The notes under the pieces are model-generated. The model made no database searches, had not been told where the DNA came from, and worked only from the letters and a program-made list of their open reading frames with translations. Both the position numbers and the translations under genes were made by a program. This document shows positions 15,119-23,822 of a stretch of DNA of 64,000 nucleotides, one piece after another. Source of the DNA: JAIPAN01 sp040403555 (GTDB lineage Bacteria > Bacteroidota > Bacteroidia > Sphingobacteriales > Sphingobacteriaceae); assembly GCA_040403555.1 (NCBI GenBank), contig JBBAKN010000002.1, positions 1 to 64,000 of the forward strand, given 5' to 3'. Numbering within the stretch: position 1 is the stretch's first letter; each line of letters begins with the position of its first letter.

Positions 15119-15562
15119 CTATGATTTTTTGAAGTACTTTTTGGAAGCCATTAACAAGCCAAATTCTTCCGAGGAATTTTTCTCTATAGATTTATGATGT
15201 ATTTTATGTGCTCGGCGGATACCCAATAGATAACGATTAGTAGTTTTAAAACTTTTAAATCGGTTATGAATAAACCAATCGTGAAACACAAAATAGATGA
15301 TTCCGTATAAAGAAATGCCGGTACCCATCCAAAATAGCATGCCCATTTGTTCCCTATCTATAACCAAAAGTAGTACCGCTGTGGCGCCAAATAGCAAACT
15401 AAACACATCGTTCCATTCAAAAAAACCGCTACGTTCTTGGTGATGACTTTTATGGATAAACCACAAGGGGCCGTGGAATAAAAATTTATGCATAGCCCAC
15501 GATATACACTCCATAGCTAGAAGTGTGGCCAACACTGTTCCGATAGCATGTAAAAAGTCCAT
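15119..15562 (-). CDS. crtZ: Beta-carotene 3-hydroxylase
   Basis: 147 residues, short as expected for CrtZ. The di-iron histidine clusters are MHKFLFHG, HKSHHQER, HDWFIHNR and RRAHKIHHKS, placed between hydrophobic helices. It hydroxylates the 3 positions of beta-ionone rings, giving zeaxanthin from beta-carotene and, with CrtW, astaxanthin. Its ATG shares a base with the lpdA stop (TAATG), so it is coupled to the upstream gene and not placed with the other crt genes of the 10-14 kb operon, although only about 3 kb away. Confidence 0.93.
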   Translation of the reverse strand: MDFLHAIGTVLATLLAMECISWAMHKFLFHGPLWFIHKSHHQERSGFFEWNDVFSLLFGATAVLLLVIDREQMGMLFWMGTGISLYGIIYFVFHDWFIHNRFKSFKTTNRYLLGIRRAHKIHHKSIEKNSSEEFGLLMASKKYFKKS

Positions 15563-16965
15563 TAAATATGAATGGCTCTATTTTCGGTGGCAGCCATGGC
15601 TGCTTCTTTAAAGGCCTCGGTATAAGTTGGATGAGCGTGGGAAATGCGGGCAATATCTTCCGAAGAAGCACGAAACTCCATAGCAACAACCGCTTCGGCA
15701 ATTACATCGGCAACTCTGGGGCCAATCATGTGCACGCCTAAAATTTCATCAGTGGTTGCATCGGCCAATACTTTTACCAAACCATCGGTATCCATGCTGG
15801 CACGGGCTCTGCCGCTGGCTTTAAACGGAAACGATCCGCTTTTATATTTTACACCTTTTTCCTTTAATTGCTCTTCTGTATAACCTACGCTAGCTACTTC
15901 GGGCCAGGTATACACTACACCGGGAATTAAGTTGTAATTGATATGCGGTTTTTGTCCGGCAATGCGCTCGGCTACATACGTGCCTTCATCTTCGGCTTTA
16001 TGCGCTAACATGGCACCACGTACCACATCGCCAATGGCATAAATACCCGGAATGCTGGTTTCTAGATGATCGTTAACTGGAATTTTCTTACCCCGTTCGT
16101 CTACCATAATGCCCAGTTTATCTAAACCTAAACCATCGGTATAGGCAGTACGGCCAACAGCTAATAAGCAATAATCGCCATCCATGCTAATCGATTTACC
16201 CGAAGGATCGTTAGCAGTTACCGTTACTTTATTTCCCGAAACTTTGGCACCTGTTACTTTATGACTCAACAAGAATTCCATGCCTATTTTCTTTAAGGAT
16301 TTTAGCAATTCGGCACCCAAGGTTTTATCCATGGTACCAATAATCGCATCCGAAAACTCAACTACAGTTACTTTAGCACCCAAACGAGCATATACCGAAC
16401 CAAGTTCTAAACCAATTACTCCACCCCCAATAAGAATGAGATGTTTAGGTACTTCGGTTAAATTTAGGGCTTCGGTAGACGTAATGATTCGTTTTTTATC
16501 CACTTGAATAAAAGGCAATTCAGTAGGTTTTGAGCCTGTAGCAATAACTATATTTTTAGCCGTAATTTGTTCAGTAGTACCATCGGTTTTTTTAATGCTG
16601 ATGGTATTTTTATCGATAAACGAGCCCAAACCTTGATAGGCACTTACTTTATTTTTCTTAAATAAATAGGTAATACCTGCCGTAGTTTGCTCCACAACTT
16701 CATTTTTGCGGGCAATCATTTGGGGCATATCTACTTTTAAATCTTTTAGCTTGATGCCATGCGTAGCAAAAGTATGCGCTGCATTGTAATAATGCTCCGA
16801 CGAATCTAAGAGTGCTTTTGAGGGAATGCAACCCACATTTAAACAAGTACCTCCAAAGGTGCTATATTTTTCTACAATGGCGGTTTTTAACCCCAATTGC
16901 GCACAACGAATAGCCGAAACATATCCTCCCGGGCCTCCTCCTACTACGATTACATCAAATTGCAT
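15562..16965 (-). CDS. lpdA: Dihydrolipoyl dehydrogenase (E3)
   Basis: 467 residues. The FAD motif is VIVVGGGPGGYVSAI, the redox disulfide is C41 and C46 in GGTCLNVGCIPSK, the NAD motif is LIGGGVIGLELGSVYARLG, and the C-terminal active-site pair is SHAHPTYTEAFKEA. It reoxidises lipoyl groups of the 2-oxo acid dehydrogenase complexes and the glycine cleavage system; sucA-odhB (20-23 kb) and gcvP (57 kb) are in the same window. A full TAnnTTTG promoter element lies 22 nt upstream. crtZ and murB follow in the same unit. Confidence 0.95.
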   Translation of the reverse strand: MQFDVIVVGGGPGGYVSAIRCAQLGLKTAIVEKYSTFGGTCLNVGCIPSKALLDSSEHYYNAAHTFATHGIKLKDLKVDMPQMIARKNEVVEQTTAGITYLFKKNKVSAYQGLGSFIDKNTISIKKTDGTTEQITAKNIVIATGSKPTELPFIQVDKKRIITSTEALNLTEVPKHLILIGGGVIGLELGSVYARLGAKVTVVEFSDAIIGTMDKTLGAELLKSLKKIGMEFLLSHKVTGAKVSGNKVTVTANDPSGKSISMDGDYCLLAVGRTAYTDGLGLDKLGIMVDERGKKIPVNDHLETSIPGIYAIGDVVRGAMLAHKAEDEGTYVAERIAGQKPHINYNLIPGVVYTWPEVASVGYTEEQLKEKGVKYKSGSFPFKASGRARASMDTDGLVKVLADATTDEILGVHMIGPRVADVIAEAVVAMEFRASSEDIARISHAHPTYTEAFKEAAMAATENRAIHI

Positions 16966-16987
16966 ACCATCTTGTTTTAATTCTATC

Positions 16988-16995
16988 CAAAGTTA
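16988..16995 (-). promoter_or_regulatory. lpdA promoter -7 element (TAACTTTG)
   Basis: The minus strand reads TAACTTTG, a full match to TAnnTTTG, 22 nt before the lpdA ATG. It would drive lpdA-crtZ-murB. Confidence 0.55.
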
Positions 16996-17093
16996 AGGAT
17001 TACGCCGAATTTGAGAAATTAATCGGCCCTTAAACCCGTTTTTTTATCCAAAGCATTTACTTAAAAAAAGTATCTTAGGGTAAATTTTAAACT

Positions 17094-18746
17094 ATGAAAC
17101 GTATCTTATTTATTTTTTGCTTACTAGCTGGCAATGCGCTAAGTGTTTTTGCACAGCTTAAATCAAGTCCCATTACCCGTGCCGATTCGCTTAGGGGTAA
17201 TTACGGGCCGCTAAAAAGTTGCTACAATATCAGTTATTATCATTTGGATATAAAACTCGACATCGATAATAAAAGCATTAGCGGTTCCAACGAAATTCAG
17301 TTTACCGCTACGCAGAATTTTAAGCGTTTACAGGTAGACTTATTCCAAAATTTAAGTATCGATAAAATTGTATACAAAGGAGCTAATGTCCCGTTTGAAA
17401 GAGAGTTTAATGCCGTTTTTGTAAACTTTCCGCAAGAAATTAAAAAAGGAAATCGCGAAAGCTTTACCGTATTTTACAACGGCAAACCCACCATAGCACG
17501 CAACCCACCATGGGATGGCGGCTTTATTTTTAAGAAAGATACCGAAGGCAACCCTTGGGTAGCCGTAGCTTGCCAAGGTTTTGGCGCCAGCTCTTGGTGG
17601 CCCAACAAAGATCACCAAGCCGATGAAGTGGATAGCATGCTGATTAGCATAAGCGTACCCGATACCTTGCAAGATGTTTCTAACGGCCGTTTGGTAAGCA
17701 CCATTCCGCAAGCGGGGAGCTATATGCAATACAATTGGTTGGTTAAAAATCCCATTAACAATTATTCGGTTACATTTAACGTAGGCAAGTTTGCTCATTT
17801 TAGTGATACTTTTCAAGGCGAAAAAGGTTCATTAAGCCTCGATTTTTACGTATTAAAAGCCGATGAAGAAAAGGCTAAAAAACATTTCTCGGCCGATGTA
17901 AAACCCATGCTGCAATGTTTTGAGCATTGGTTTGGCCCCTACGCTTTTTATGAAGATGGCTATAAACTGGTGCAATCGCCACACTTAGGTATGGAACACC
18001 AAAGTGCCGTAGCCTACGGAAATAAATTCCTGAAAGGCTATTTAGGTCGCGATTTATCGGGTACCGGCTTAGGCTTAACATGGGATTACATTATTGTTCA
18101 CGAATCGGGCCACGAATGGTTTGGCAACAATGTTACCAGTAAAGATATTGCCGATATGTGGATACATGAGGGCTTTACTTCTTACTCGGAAGGTCTATTT
18201 GTAGAATGCCAAGCCGGAAAAGAAGCGGGAGCCAAATACATAAACGGATTGCGTAAAAATATTGGCAATAAACGTCCGGTTATTGGACCTTATAATGTAA
18301 ATCAGGAGGGTTCTGGCGATATGTACCCGAAAGGTGCCAACTTATTGCAAACCGTACGTGCCGTTTTAAATAACGACGACAAATGGTTGAGTATTTTGAG
18401 AGGTATTAATGCAACTTATGGCTTAAAAACCTGCACTACACAAGAAATTGAAGTGTATATCAGCAAACAAAGCAACCTAAAACTAGGCCCCGTTTTCGAT
18501 CAGTATTTGCGCCATACGGCCATACCGGTTTTGGAGTATAGCATTAGCGGCGAAAAACTTAGCTACCGTTGGGTAGCCGATGTGTCTTCTTTTGCGATGC
18601 CTATAGATGTGCATATAAATACCGAAAAAAGCATGCGCATTTACCCCAGCACCAAAATAAAAACACTGAACATTAAGGGCTTAGATGCGTCCGCATTTAA
18701 GGTAGATGATCTTCATTTTTATGTGTTTTCAAAAAAGATAAATTAA
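17094..18746 (+). CDS. M1-family zinc aminopeptidase, secreted
   Basis: 550 residues with a signal peptide (MKRILFIFCLLAGNALSVFA). The zinc site is H336-E-S-G-H340 with the third ligand E359 in WIHEGFTSYSE. The exopeptidase GAMEN motif is here LGMEHQSA, a common variant. The first 230 residues form the beta saddle domain of M1 enzymes. It is shorter than classic M1 aminopeptidases because the C-terminal helical domain is absent, typical of the Bacteroidota subgroup. It should trim peptides in the periplasm or outside. TATCTTAG at 17071 is a near-match promoter element. Confidence 0.92.
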   Translation: MKRILFIFCLLAGNALSVFAQLKSSPITRADSLRGNYGPLKSCYNISYYHLDIKLDIDNKSISGSNEIQFTATQNFKRLQVDLFQNLSIDKIVYKGANVPFEREFNAVFVNFPQEIKKGNRESFTVFYNGKPTIARNPPWDGGFIFKKDTEGNPWVAVACQGFGASSWWPNKDHQADEVDSMLISISVPDTLQDVSNGRLVSTIPQAGSYMQYNWLVKNPINNYSVTFNVGKFAHFSDTFQGEKGSLSLDFYVLKADEEKAKKHFSADVKPMLQCFEHWFGPYAFYEDGYKLVQSPHLGMEHQSAVAYGNKFLKGYLGRDLSGTGLGLTWDYIIVHESGHEWFGNNVTSKDIADMWIHEGFTSYSEGLFVECQAGKEAGAKYINGLRKNIGNKRPVIGPYNVNQEGSGDMYPKGANLLQTVRAVLNNDDKWLSILRGINATYGLKTCTTQEIEVYISKQSNLKLGPVFDQYLRHTAIPVLEYSISGEKLSYRWVADVSSFAMPIDVHINTEKSMRIYPSTKIKTLNIKGLDASAFKVDDLHFYVFSKKIN

Positions 18747-18756
18747 GGTAATTCAG

Positions 18757-19647
18757 TTAGAAGATATAACCTAGTACCCAATAATTTTCTAAGTAACTTA
18801 TTTTCTGTTGTGCTTTATCAATACCATTGCGTCCGGTAGTACGAATGTTCGATAAATTAGTCCAACCTGTTTTTAAACTGCCTTGGAAGAATAAATGTGT
18901 ATTAAAGAATAATTTGGCACCGGCTTTAGCTGAAATACCCCATCCGGCTAAATTCCAATAGTTATTTTGGCCTACACCAAATAAACGTACATCGCTACGA
19001 GGTATAATTAACCCTGCACCCAAGCCGGTTTCCATGGCCAAATACATTTTTCCTTTTTTAGATCTCCAAGCATCGTCGTATCGTTCTACTTCTACACTGG
19101 CATAGTTAAATCCGTCGGTATGTTCAAAGGTTAAAAAATCGGGAGTAAGCGTAATATCTTGGTTGGTATAAACACCTGCTTTGCTTCCTGTAGAAATACC
19201 AGGCTCAGAAATTGTTGCGTCAATTGTACCGCTGATTTTTACGGTTTGTGGCACATCAAGCACATATTTCATGTGATCCCAGCCAATAGATATACTATAA
19301 TTGTCATTTAAATAATATCCAAAATGGGCATTAAATTGAGGAATTGATAATCTTGAAATATCAATATAGGTAGCACTCAAAGGCGTTGGGCGATCGTGTG
19401 CAATCACATTTTTCAAAGTAAAATCGTAGCCTTTACCATACAATCTCAAATCGCTTTTGGCATAGCTAGAGAAATTATAGCCCCAATGAAGATAGAATTT
19501 CCCTTTGTTGGAATAAGTTCTAGGACTAACATTCTTAAAAATACTTTTAGGTAGATTTAGGGTGCTGTCTGCTGATGTTTTAGTAGGGCTTTGAGCAAAT
19601 GCAGTGATTGTCAATATGCTTAGTAAAAGCAGTAGTATGTTTTTCAT
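18757..19647 (-). CDS. Outer membrane beta-barrel protein of unknown role
   Basis: 296 residues with a signal peptide (MKNILLLLLSILTITAFA). The mature chain has alternating amphipathic strands (FYLHWGYNFSSYAKSD, HFGYYLNDNYSISIGW, GAGLIIPRSDVRLFG) and ends in an aromatic residue (ENYWVLGYIF), as outer membrane barrels do. It follows odhB by 12 nt and probably shares its transcript, though no functional link is obvious. It converges on the M1 peptidase gene. The family is not recognised by name. Confidence 0.8.
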   Translation of the reverse strand: MKNILLLLLSILTITAFAQSPTKTSADSTLNLPKSIFKNVSPRTYSNKGKFYLHWGYNFSSYAKSDLRLYGKGYDFTLKNVIAHDRPTPLSATYIDISRLSIPQFNAHFGYYLNDNYSISIGWDHMKYVLDVPQTVKISGTIDATISEPGISTGSKAGVYTNQDITLTPDFLTFEHTDGFNYASVEVERYDDAWRSKKGKMYLAMETGLGAGLIIPRSDVRLFGVGQNNYWNLAGWGISAKAGAKLFFNTHLFFQGSLKTGWTNLSNIRTTGRNGIDKAQQKISYLENYWVLGYIF

Positions 19648-19659
19648 AATAGAATAAAT

Positions 19660-20838
19660 TTAGATTTCTAGTAACATTCTAGCCGGATCTTCTAACAATT
19701 GTTTTACACGCACTAAAAATCCAACCGACTCACGTCCGTCGATAATGCGGTGATCGTAAGATAAAGCAACGTACATGATTGGGCGAATAACTACCTGACC
19801 ACCAATGGCCACCGGGCGTTCTACAATGTTGTGCATACCTAAAATAGCCGATTGCGGTGCATTGATAATTGGTGTTGACATCATAGAACCAAATACTCCG
19901 CCATTGGTAATGGTAAATGTTCCACCGGTCATTTCATCAATAGCCAGTTTGTTTTCACGGGCTTTAATGGCCAACTCCATTACCGCTTGCTCAATTTGCG
20001 CTAGGCTCAAGGTATCGGCATTGCGAATTACCGGCACCACCAACCCTTTTGGAGCCGAAACGGCAATAGAAATATCGGCGAAATCGTTAAATGCCATTTC
20101 TTCACCTTCAATACGAGCATTTACAGCCGGAAACTCTTTTAAAGCTTCGCATACTGCTTTGGTAAAGAAAGACATAAAGCCTAGGCCTACGCCATGTTTT
20201 TCTTTGAATTTATCTTTGTATTTCGCTCTGATATCCATTATTGGCTGCATATCTACCTCATTAAAGGTAGTAAGCATAGCCGTTTCGTTTTTAACCGCTA
20301 CCAAACGTTTTGCTACCGTTTTGCGCAAGGATGACATTTTTTCTCTGCGTTCGCCTCTTGTACCGGCATTTACTGTGGCTTTTATAGGAGCTGCTACTTT
20401 TGGTGCAGCGCCAGGTTGTGCTTTTATGGCGTCCTCCTTGGTAATGCGGCCTCCTACTCCGCTACCAGAAGTAGTGTCTAAGCCTTTTTCAGCTAAAATT
20501 TTAGCGGCCGCCGGCGATGGAGCACCTGCAGCATAAGTGGCTGTTTTTATTTCTGTAGCTGCTGGGCTAGCCTTTTCGGCAAGAGGAGCTGCTGCTGGAG
20601 CGGCACCCTCTTCGATTCTACATACCGTAGCACCAATTTCTAGGGTATCGCCTTCTTTAGCACTAATTTTTAGGATACCTGATTTTTCGGCAGTAAGTTC
20701 AAAGGTGGCTTTATCCGATTCTAATTCGGCAATAATTTCATCCATCTCTACAAAATCGCCATCTGCTTTTTTCCAAGATGAAAGTACCACTTCCGTAATT
20801 GATTCGCCTACCGGCGGAACTTTAATTTCTATGCTCAT
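19660..20838 (-). CDS. odhB: Dihydrolipoyllysine succinyltransferase (2-oxoglutarate dehydrogenase E2)
   Basis: 392 residues in three parts: one lipoyl domain (ELESDKATFELTAEKSG, lipoylated K in SDKA), an Ala/Pro-rich linker with an E3-binding domain (SPAAAKILAEKGLDTTSGSG), and the catalytic domain ending in SYDHRIIDGRESVGF with the active-site His. It passes succinyl groups from E1 to CoA in the TCA cycle. It lies 36 nt after sucA in the same direction; E3 is lpdA at 15.6-17.0 kb. There is no E1-E2 fusion. Confidence 0.95.
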   Translation of the reverse strand: MSIEIKVPPVGESITEVVLSSWKKADGDFVEMDEIIAELESDKATFELTAEKSGILKISAKEGDTLEIGATVCRIEEGAAPAAAPLAEKASPAATEIKTATYAAGAPSPAAAKILAEKGLDTTSGSGVGGRITKEDAIKAQPGAAPKVAAPIKATVNAGTRGERREKMSSLRKTVAKRLVAVKNETAMLTTFNEVDMQPIMDIRAKYKDKFKEKHGVGLGFMSFFTKAVCEALKEFPAVNARIEGEEMAFNDFADISIAVSAPKGLVVPVIRNADTLSLAQIEQAVMELAIKARENKLAIDEMTGGTFTITNGGVFGSMMSTPIINAPQSAILGMHNIVERPVAIGGQVVIRPIMYVALSYDHRIIDGRESVGFLVRVKQLLEDPARMLLEI

Positions 20839-20874
20839 GATTTTTTTAAATTAATACGACCGAGGTCAATGTGT

Positions 20875-23619
20875 TTATTTTATAGCCGATTTATCAAATG
20901 CTTTGTTAATAATTTCTACTTGTTGTGCCTGATGTTGTTTGGCATATCCGGTTGCCGTACTGCTACTTTCTCTACGAGAAATTAGCTGAAAATTAAATGC
21001 AGAATTTCTGAATTTACGGCACATATAAGGCCATGCTCCTTGATTTTCGGGCTCTTCTTGCACCCAAATAAATTCGGTAGCCTTTTTGTATTTTGCTTTA
21101 ATGGCTTCTAATTGAGCAAGCGGACTTGGATACAATTGCTCCAACCTTACAATGGCCACATCGTTGCGTTTATCTGTTTGTTGCTTTTCTAATAAATCGT
21201 AATAAATTTTACCGCTACAGAACAATACACGTTTAACTGTATCTACTTTTACGAAATTATCATCTATTACCTCTTGGAAAGCTCCTGTTGCAAAATCGGC
21301 AATTGGACTTACGCAAAGCGGATGGCGCAATAAACTTTTTGGTGTAAATACCACCAAAGGCTTACGGAATTCTCGTTTAAGCTGACGACGTAACAAATGA
21401 AAATAATTAGCCGGAGTGGTACAATTGGCCACTTGAATATTATTATCGGCACATGCTTCCATAAAACGCTCAATACGTGCCGAAGAGTGTTCGGGGCCTT
21501 GGCCCTCCTGGCCGTGGGGCAATAATAGGACCAAGCCGTTTGAACGTTGCCATTTGGTTTCGGCACTCACTATAAACTGATCTACAATAATTTGTGCACC
21601 GTTAAAGAAATCGCCAAACTGAGCTTCCCAAATGGTTAAGCAAGTTGGGTTAGCCATGGCATAGCCGTATTCAAAACCTAATACGCCATATTCAGAGAGG
21701 TGTGAATTATATATTTCGAATTTGGCTTTGTTGCCATTATTCAATTGGCTAAGTGGAATGTATTCTTCTTCCGAATCTTCTAGCTTAAGTACTGCATGCC
21801 GGTGAGAAAAGGTTCCACGCTCTACATCTTGCCCACTTACACGAACCCGATTTCCCTCATTTAACAAGGTACCATAAGCCAATAATTCGCCCATTGCCCA
21901 ATCGAAGGTTTTCTTTTCCACCATATTGCGGCGGTCATCAAATAACTTTTCAATTTTGCGGAAAAATTTCTTACCAGCCGGTAATTGGGTAATGGTTTTT
22001 GCAATGGCTAACAATTCTTTTTCGCTTACTGCTGTGGCGGCAGGTTTGTTAATATCATCGGTAGTGGCTAGGCGTAAGCCTTTCCAGGCACCCGAAAAAT
22101 TGGGGTTTACTTCCGAGAAATTGATATTTTCTTTTGATTCGTTTAAACGTTCTTGCAAGAGCGCACGAAAATCTTTTTCCATCTCCTTGGCCAAACCTGC
22201 GTCTACACTACCCTGATCCAATAATTTTTGGTTGTAGATTTCTCGTGGATTTGGGTGTTTTTCAATGGCTTTGTACAATAAAGGCTGTGTGAATTTAGGT
22301 TCATCCGATTCGTTGTGGCCAAACCGACGGTAGCATAAAATGTCTATAAAAACATCGTTATGGTATTTCTGACGATATTCTACTGCCAAGTTTATGGCAT
22401 ATACCAAGGCTTCTACATCATCGCCATTTACATGAAATACAGGCGATAAGGTAACTTTAGCTATATCTGTACAGTAAGTTGATGAACGAGCGTCTTTATA
22501 ATTGGTAGTAAAACCTACTTGGTTATTAATTACCAAATGAATTGTTCCACCTGTATTATAGCCATCTAATTTGGCCATTTGCAATACTTCGTAAACAATA
22601 CCTTGGCCGGCTATAGAAGCATCGCCATGAATTAAAATGGGTGCAATTTTTTTAGAATCGCCTGCATATTTAAAATCAATTTTAGACCGAGTAATGCCTT
22701 CTACCACCGGATCTACGGCTTCTAAATGTGAAGGATTGGGGCATAAACTTAAATGCACTTTTTTACCCAATGTGGTATCAACATCAATAGAATAACCCAA
22801 ATGGTATTTCACATCACCACCAAAAGGCGTATTCGGATCAAAACCTTTACCATCAAACTCAGAAAAGATATCGGTATAGGTTTTGTTCATGATATTGGTT
22901 AAAATATTTAAGCGGCCACGATGAGCCATACCAATCACAAATTCTTCGATACCCAATTCTGCACCTTTTTCAATAACCGAATCTAAGGCCGGAATTACCG
23001 ATTCTGCTCCTTCTAGAGAAAATCTTTTTTGACCCAAAAACTTGGTACCCAAAAAATTTTCAAACACTACGGCTTGATTTAACTTCTGCAGGATGCGTTT
23101 TTTGGTTTCGATGCTAAAGTTGGGCGTATTGCGTTCACGCTCCATACGCTCTTCGAACCACTTAATTTTTTCTGGATCGCGGATATATTTATATTCTGCA
23201 CCAATAGATTGACAATAGGTTTGTTCCAATAGTGCAACAATATCCCGTAATTTGGCGGGCCCCATGCCTACTTCCACACCGGCATTAAAAACGGTATCTA
23301 AATCGGTATCTGCTAAACCAAATGTAGCTAGTTCTTTACCAGGTAAATACGATCTACGTTCACGTACAGGATTGGTTTTGGTAAACAAATGACCGCGTTG
23401 GCGGTAGCCATTTATTAAGTTTAGTACATTAATTTCTTTTAAGAAATGTTGCGGAGTTTCTTCGCTTATGGTATTGGCTTCAGATCCACGACCGAAATCA
23501 AATCCCTCGAAAAATTTTTGCCAGCCAAACTCAACCGATTCTGGATCTTGCTTGTAGGCTTGATACTGTGAATCGATATAGGTTGCGTTTGCTGGGTTTA
23601 GAAAGCTTAAGTTATCCAT
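20875..23619 (-). CDS. sucA: 2-oxoglutarate dehydrogenase E1 component
   Basis: 914 residues, the usual length. The N-terminus (LSFLNPANATYIDSQYQAYK) is the E2-binding segment. The thiamine diphosphate domain has GMAHRGRLNILTNIM, then HGDASIAGQGIVYE and LVINNQVGFTT (the GD...NN motif). The transketolase-like domain contains LLPHGQEGQGPEHSSARIER. It decarboxylates 2-oxoglutarate and succinylates the lipoyl group of OdhB. A full promoter element lies 31 nt upstream and a tandem 11-bp repeat further up. Confidence 0.96.
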   Translation of the reverse strand: MDNLSFLNPANATYIDSQYQAYKQDPESVEFGWQKFFEGFDFGRGSEANTISEETPQHFLKEINVLNLINGYRQRGHLFTKTNPVRERRSYLPGKELATFGLADTDLDTVFNAGVEVGMGPAKLRDIVALLEQTYCQSIGAEYKYIRDPEKIKWFEERMERERNTPNFSIETKKRILQKLNQAVVFENFLGTKFLGQKRFSLEGAESVIPALDSVIEKGAELGIEEFVIGMAHRGRLNILTNIMNKTYTDIFSEFDGKGFDPNTPFGGDVKYHLGYSIDVDTTLGKKVHLSLCPNPSHLEAVDPVVEGITRSKIDFKYAGDSKKIAPILIHGDASIAGQGIVYEVLQMAKLDGYNTGGTIHLVINNQVGFTTNYKDARSSTYCTDIAKVTLSPVFHVNGDDVEALVYAINLAVEYRQKYHNDVFIDILCYRRFGHNESDEPKFTQPLLYKAIEKHPNPREIYNQKLLDQGSVDAGLAKEMEKDFRALLQERLNESKENINFSEVNPNFSGAWKGLRLATTDDINKPAATAVSEKELLAIAKTITQLPAGKKFFRKIEKLFDDRRNMVEKKTFDWAMGELLAYGTLLNEGNRVRVSGQDVERGTFSHRHAVLKLEDSEEEYIPLSQLNNGNKAKFEIYNSHLSEYGVLGFEYGYAMANPTCLTIWEAQFGDFFNGAQIIVDQFIVSAETKWQRSNGLVLLLPHGQEGQGPEHSSARIERFMEACADNNIQVANCTTPANYFHLLRRQLKREFRKPLVVFTPKSLLRHPLCVSPIADFATGAFQEVIDDNFVKVDTVKRVLFCSGKIYYDLLEKQQTDKRNDVAIVRLEQLYPSPLAQLEAIKAKYKKATEFIWVQEEPENQGAWPYMCRKFRNSAFNFQLISRRESSSTATGYAKQHQAQQVEIINKAFDKSAIK

Positions 23620-23650
23620 TAGCTTGGTAATAATGTCGAAATTTTATACA

Positions 23651-23658
23651 CAAAAATA
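23651..23658 (-). promoter_or_regulatory. sucA promoter -7 element (TATTTTTG)
   Basis: The minus strand reads TATTTTTG, a full TAnnTTTG match, 31 nt before the sucA ATG. Confidence 0.55.
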
Positions 23659-23735
23659 AGACTTAAATAACTGAAGCATTCATGATTAAGCTATTATTTA
23701 CATCAAAAATGGTAATTAGTAAAATAATTGACTAT

Positions 23736-23760
23736 TTATAGGTACTTAATTATAGGTACT
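23736..23760. repeat. Tandem direct repeat TTATAGGTACT, two copies
   Basis: TTATAGGTACT occurs at 23736-23746 and again at 23750-23760, a 14-bp period. It lies in the 203-bp gap between the photolyase stop and sucA, about 80 bp upstream of the sucA promoter element. It may be a pair of regulator half-sites. Nothing else is seen in this gap. Confidence 0.45.
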
Positions 23761-23822
23761 AATCAAAAAGAGTAAAGCATAATTAAGAAAAAGTCCATTA
23801 AAGGTAGCTGTATATTAAAGAA

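Noticed and set aside
19805..20536. 243-codon antisense frame inside odhB
   Set aside because: odhB is certain in the other strand; the frame is a shadow of its codon use.
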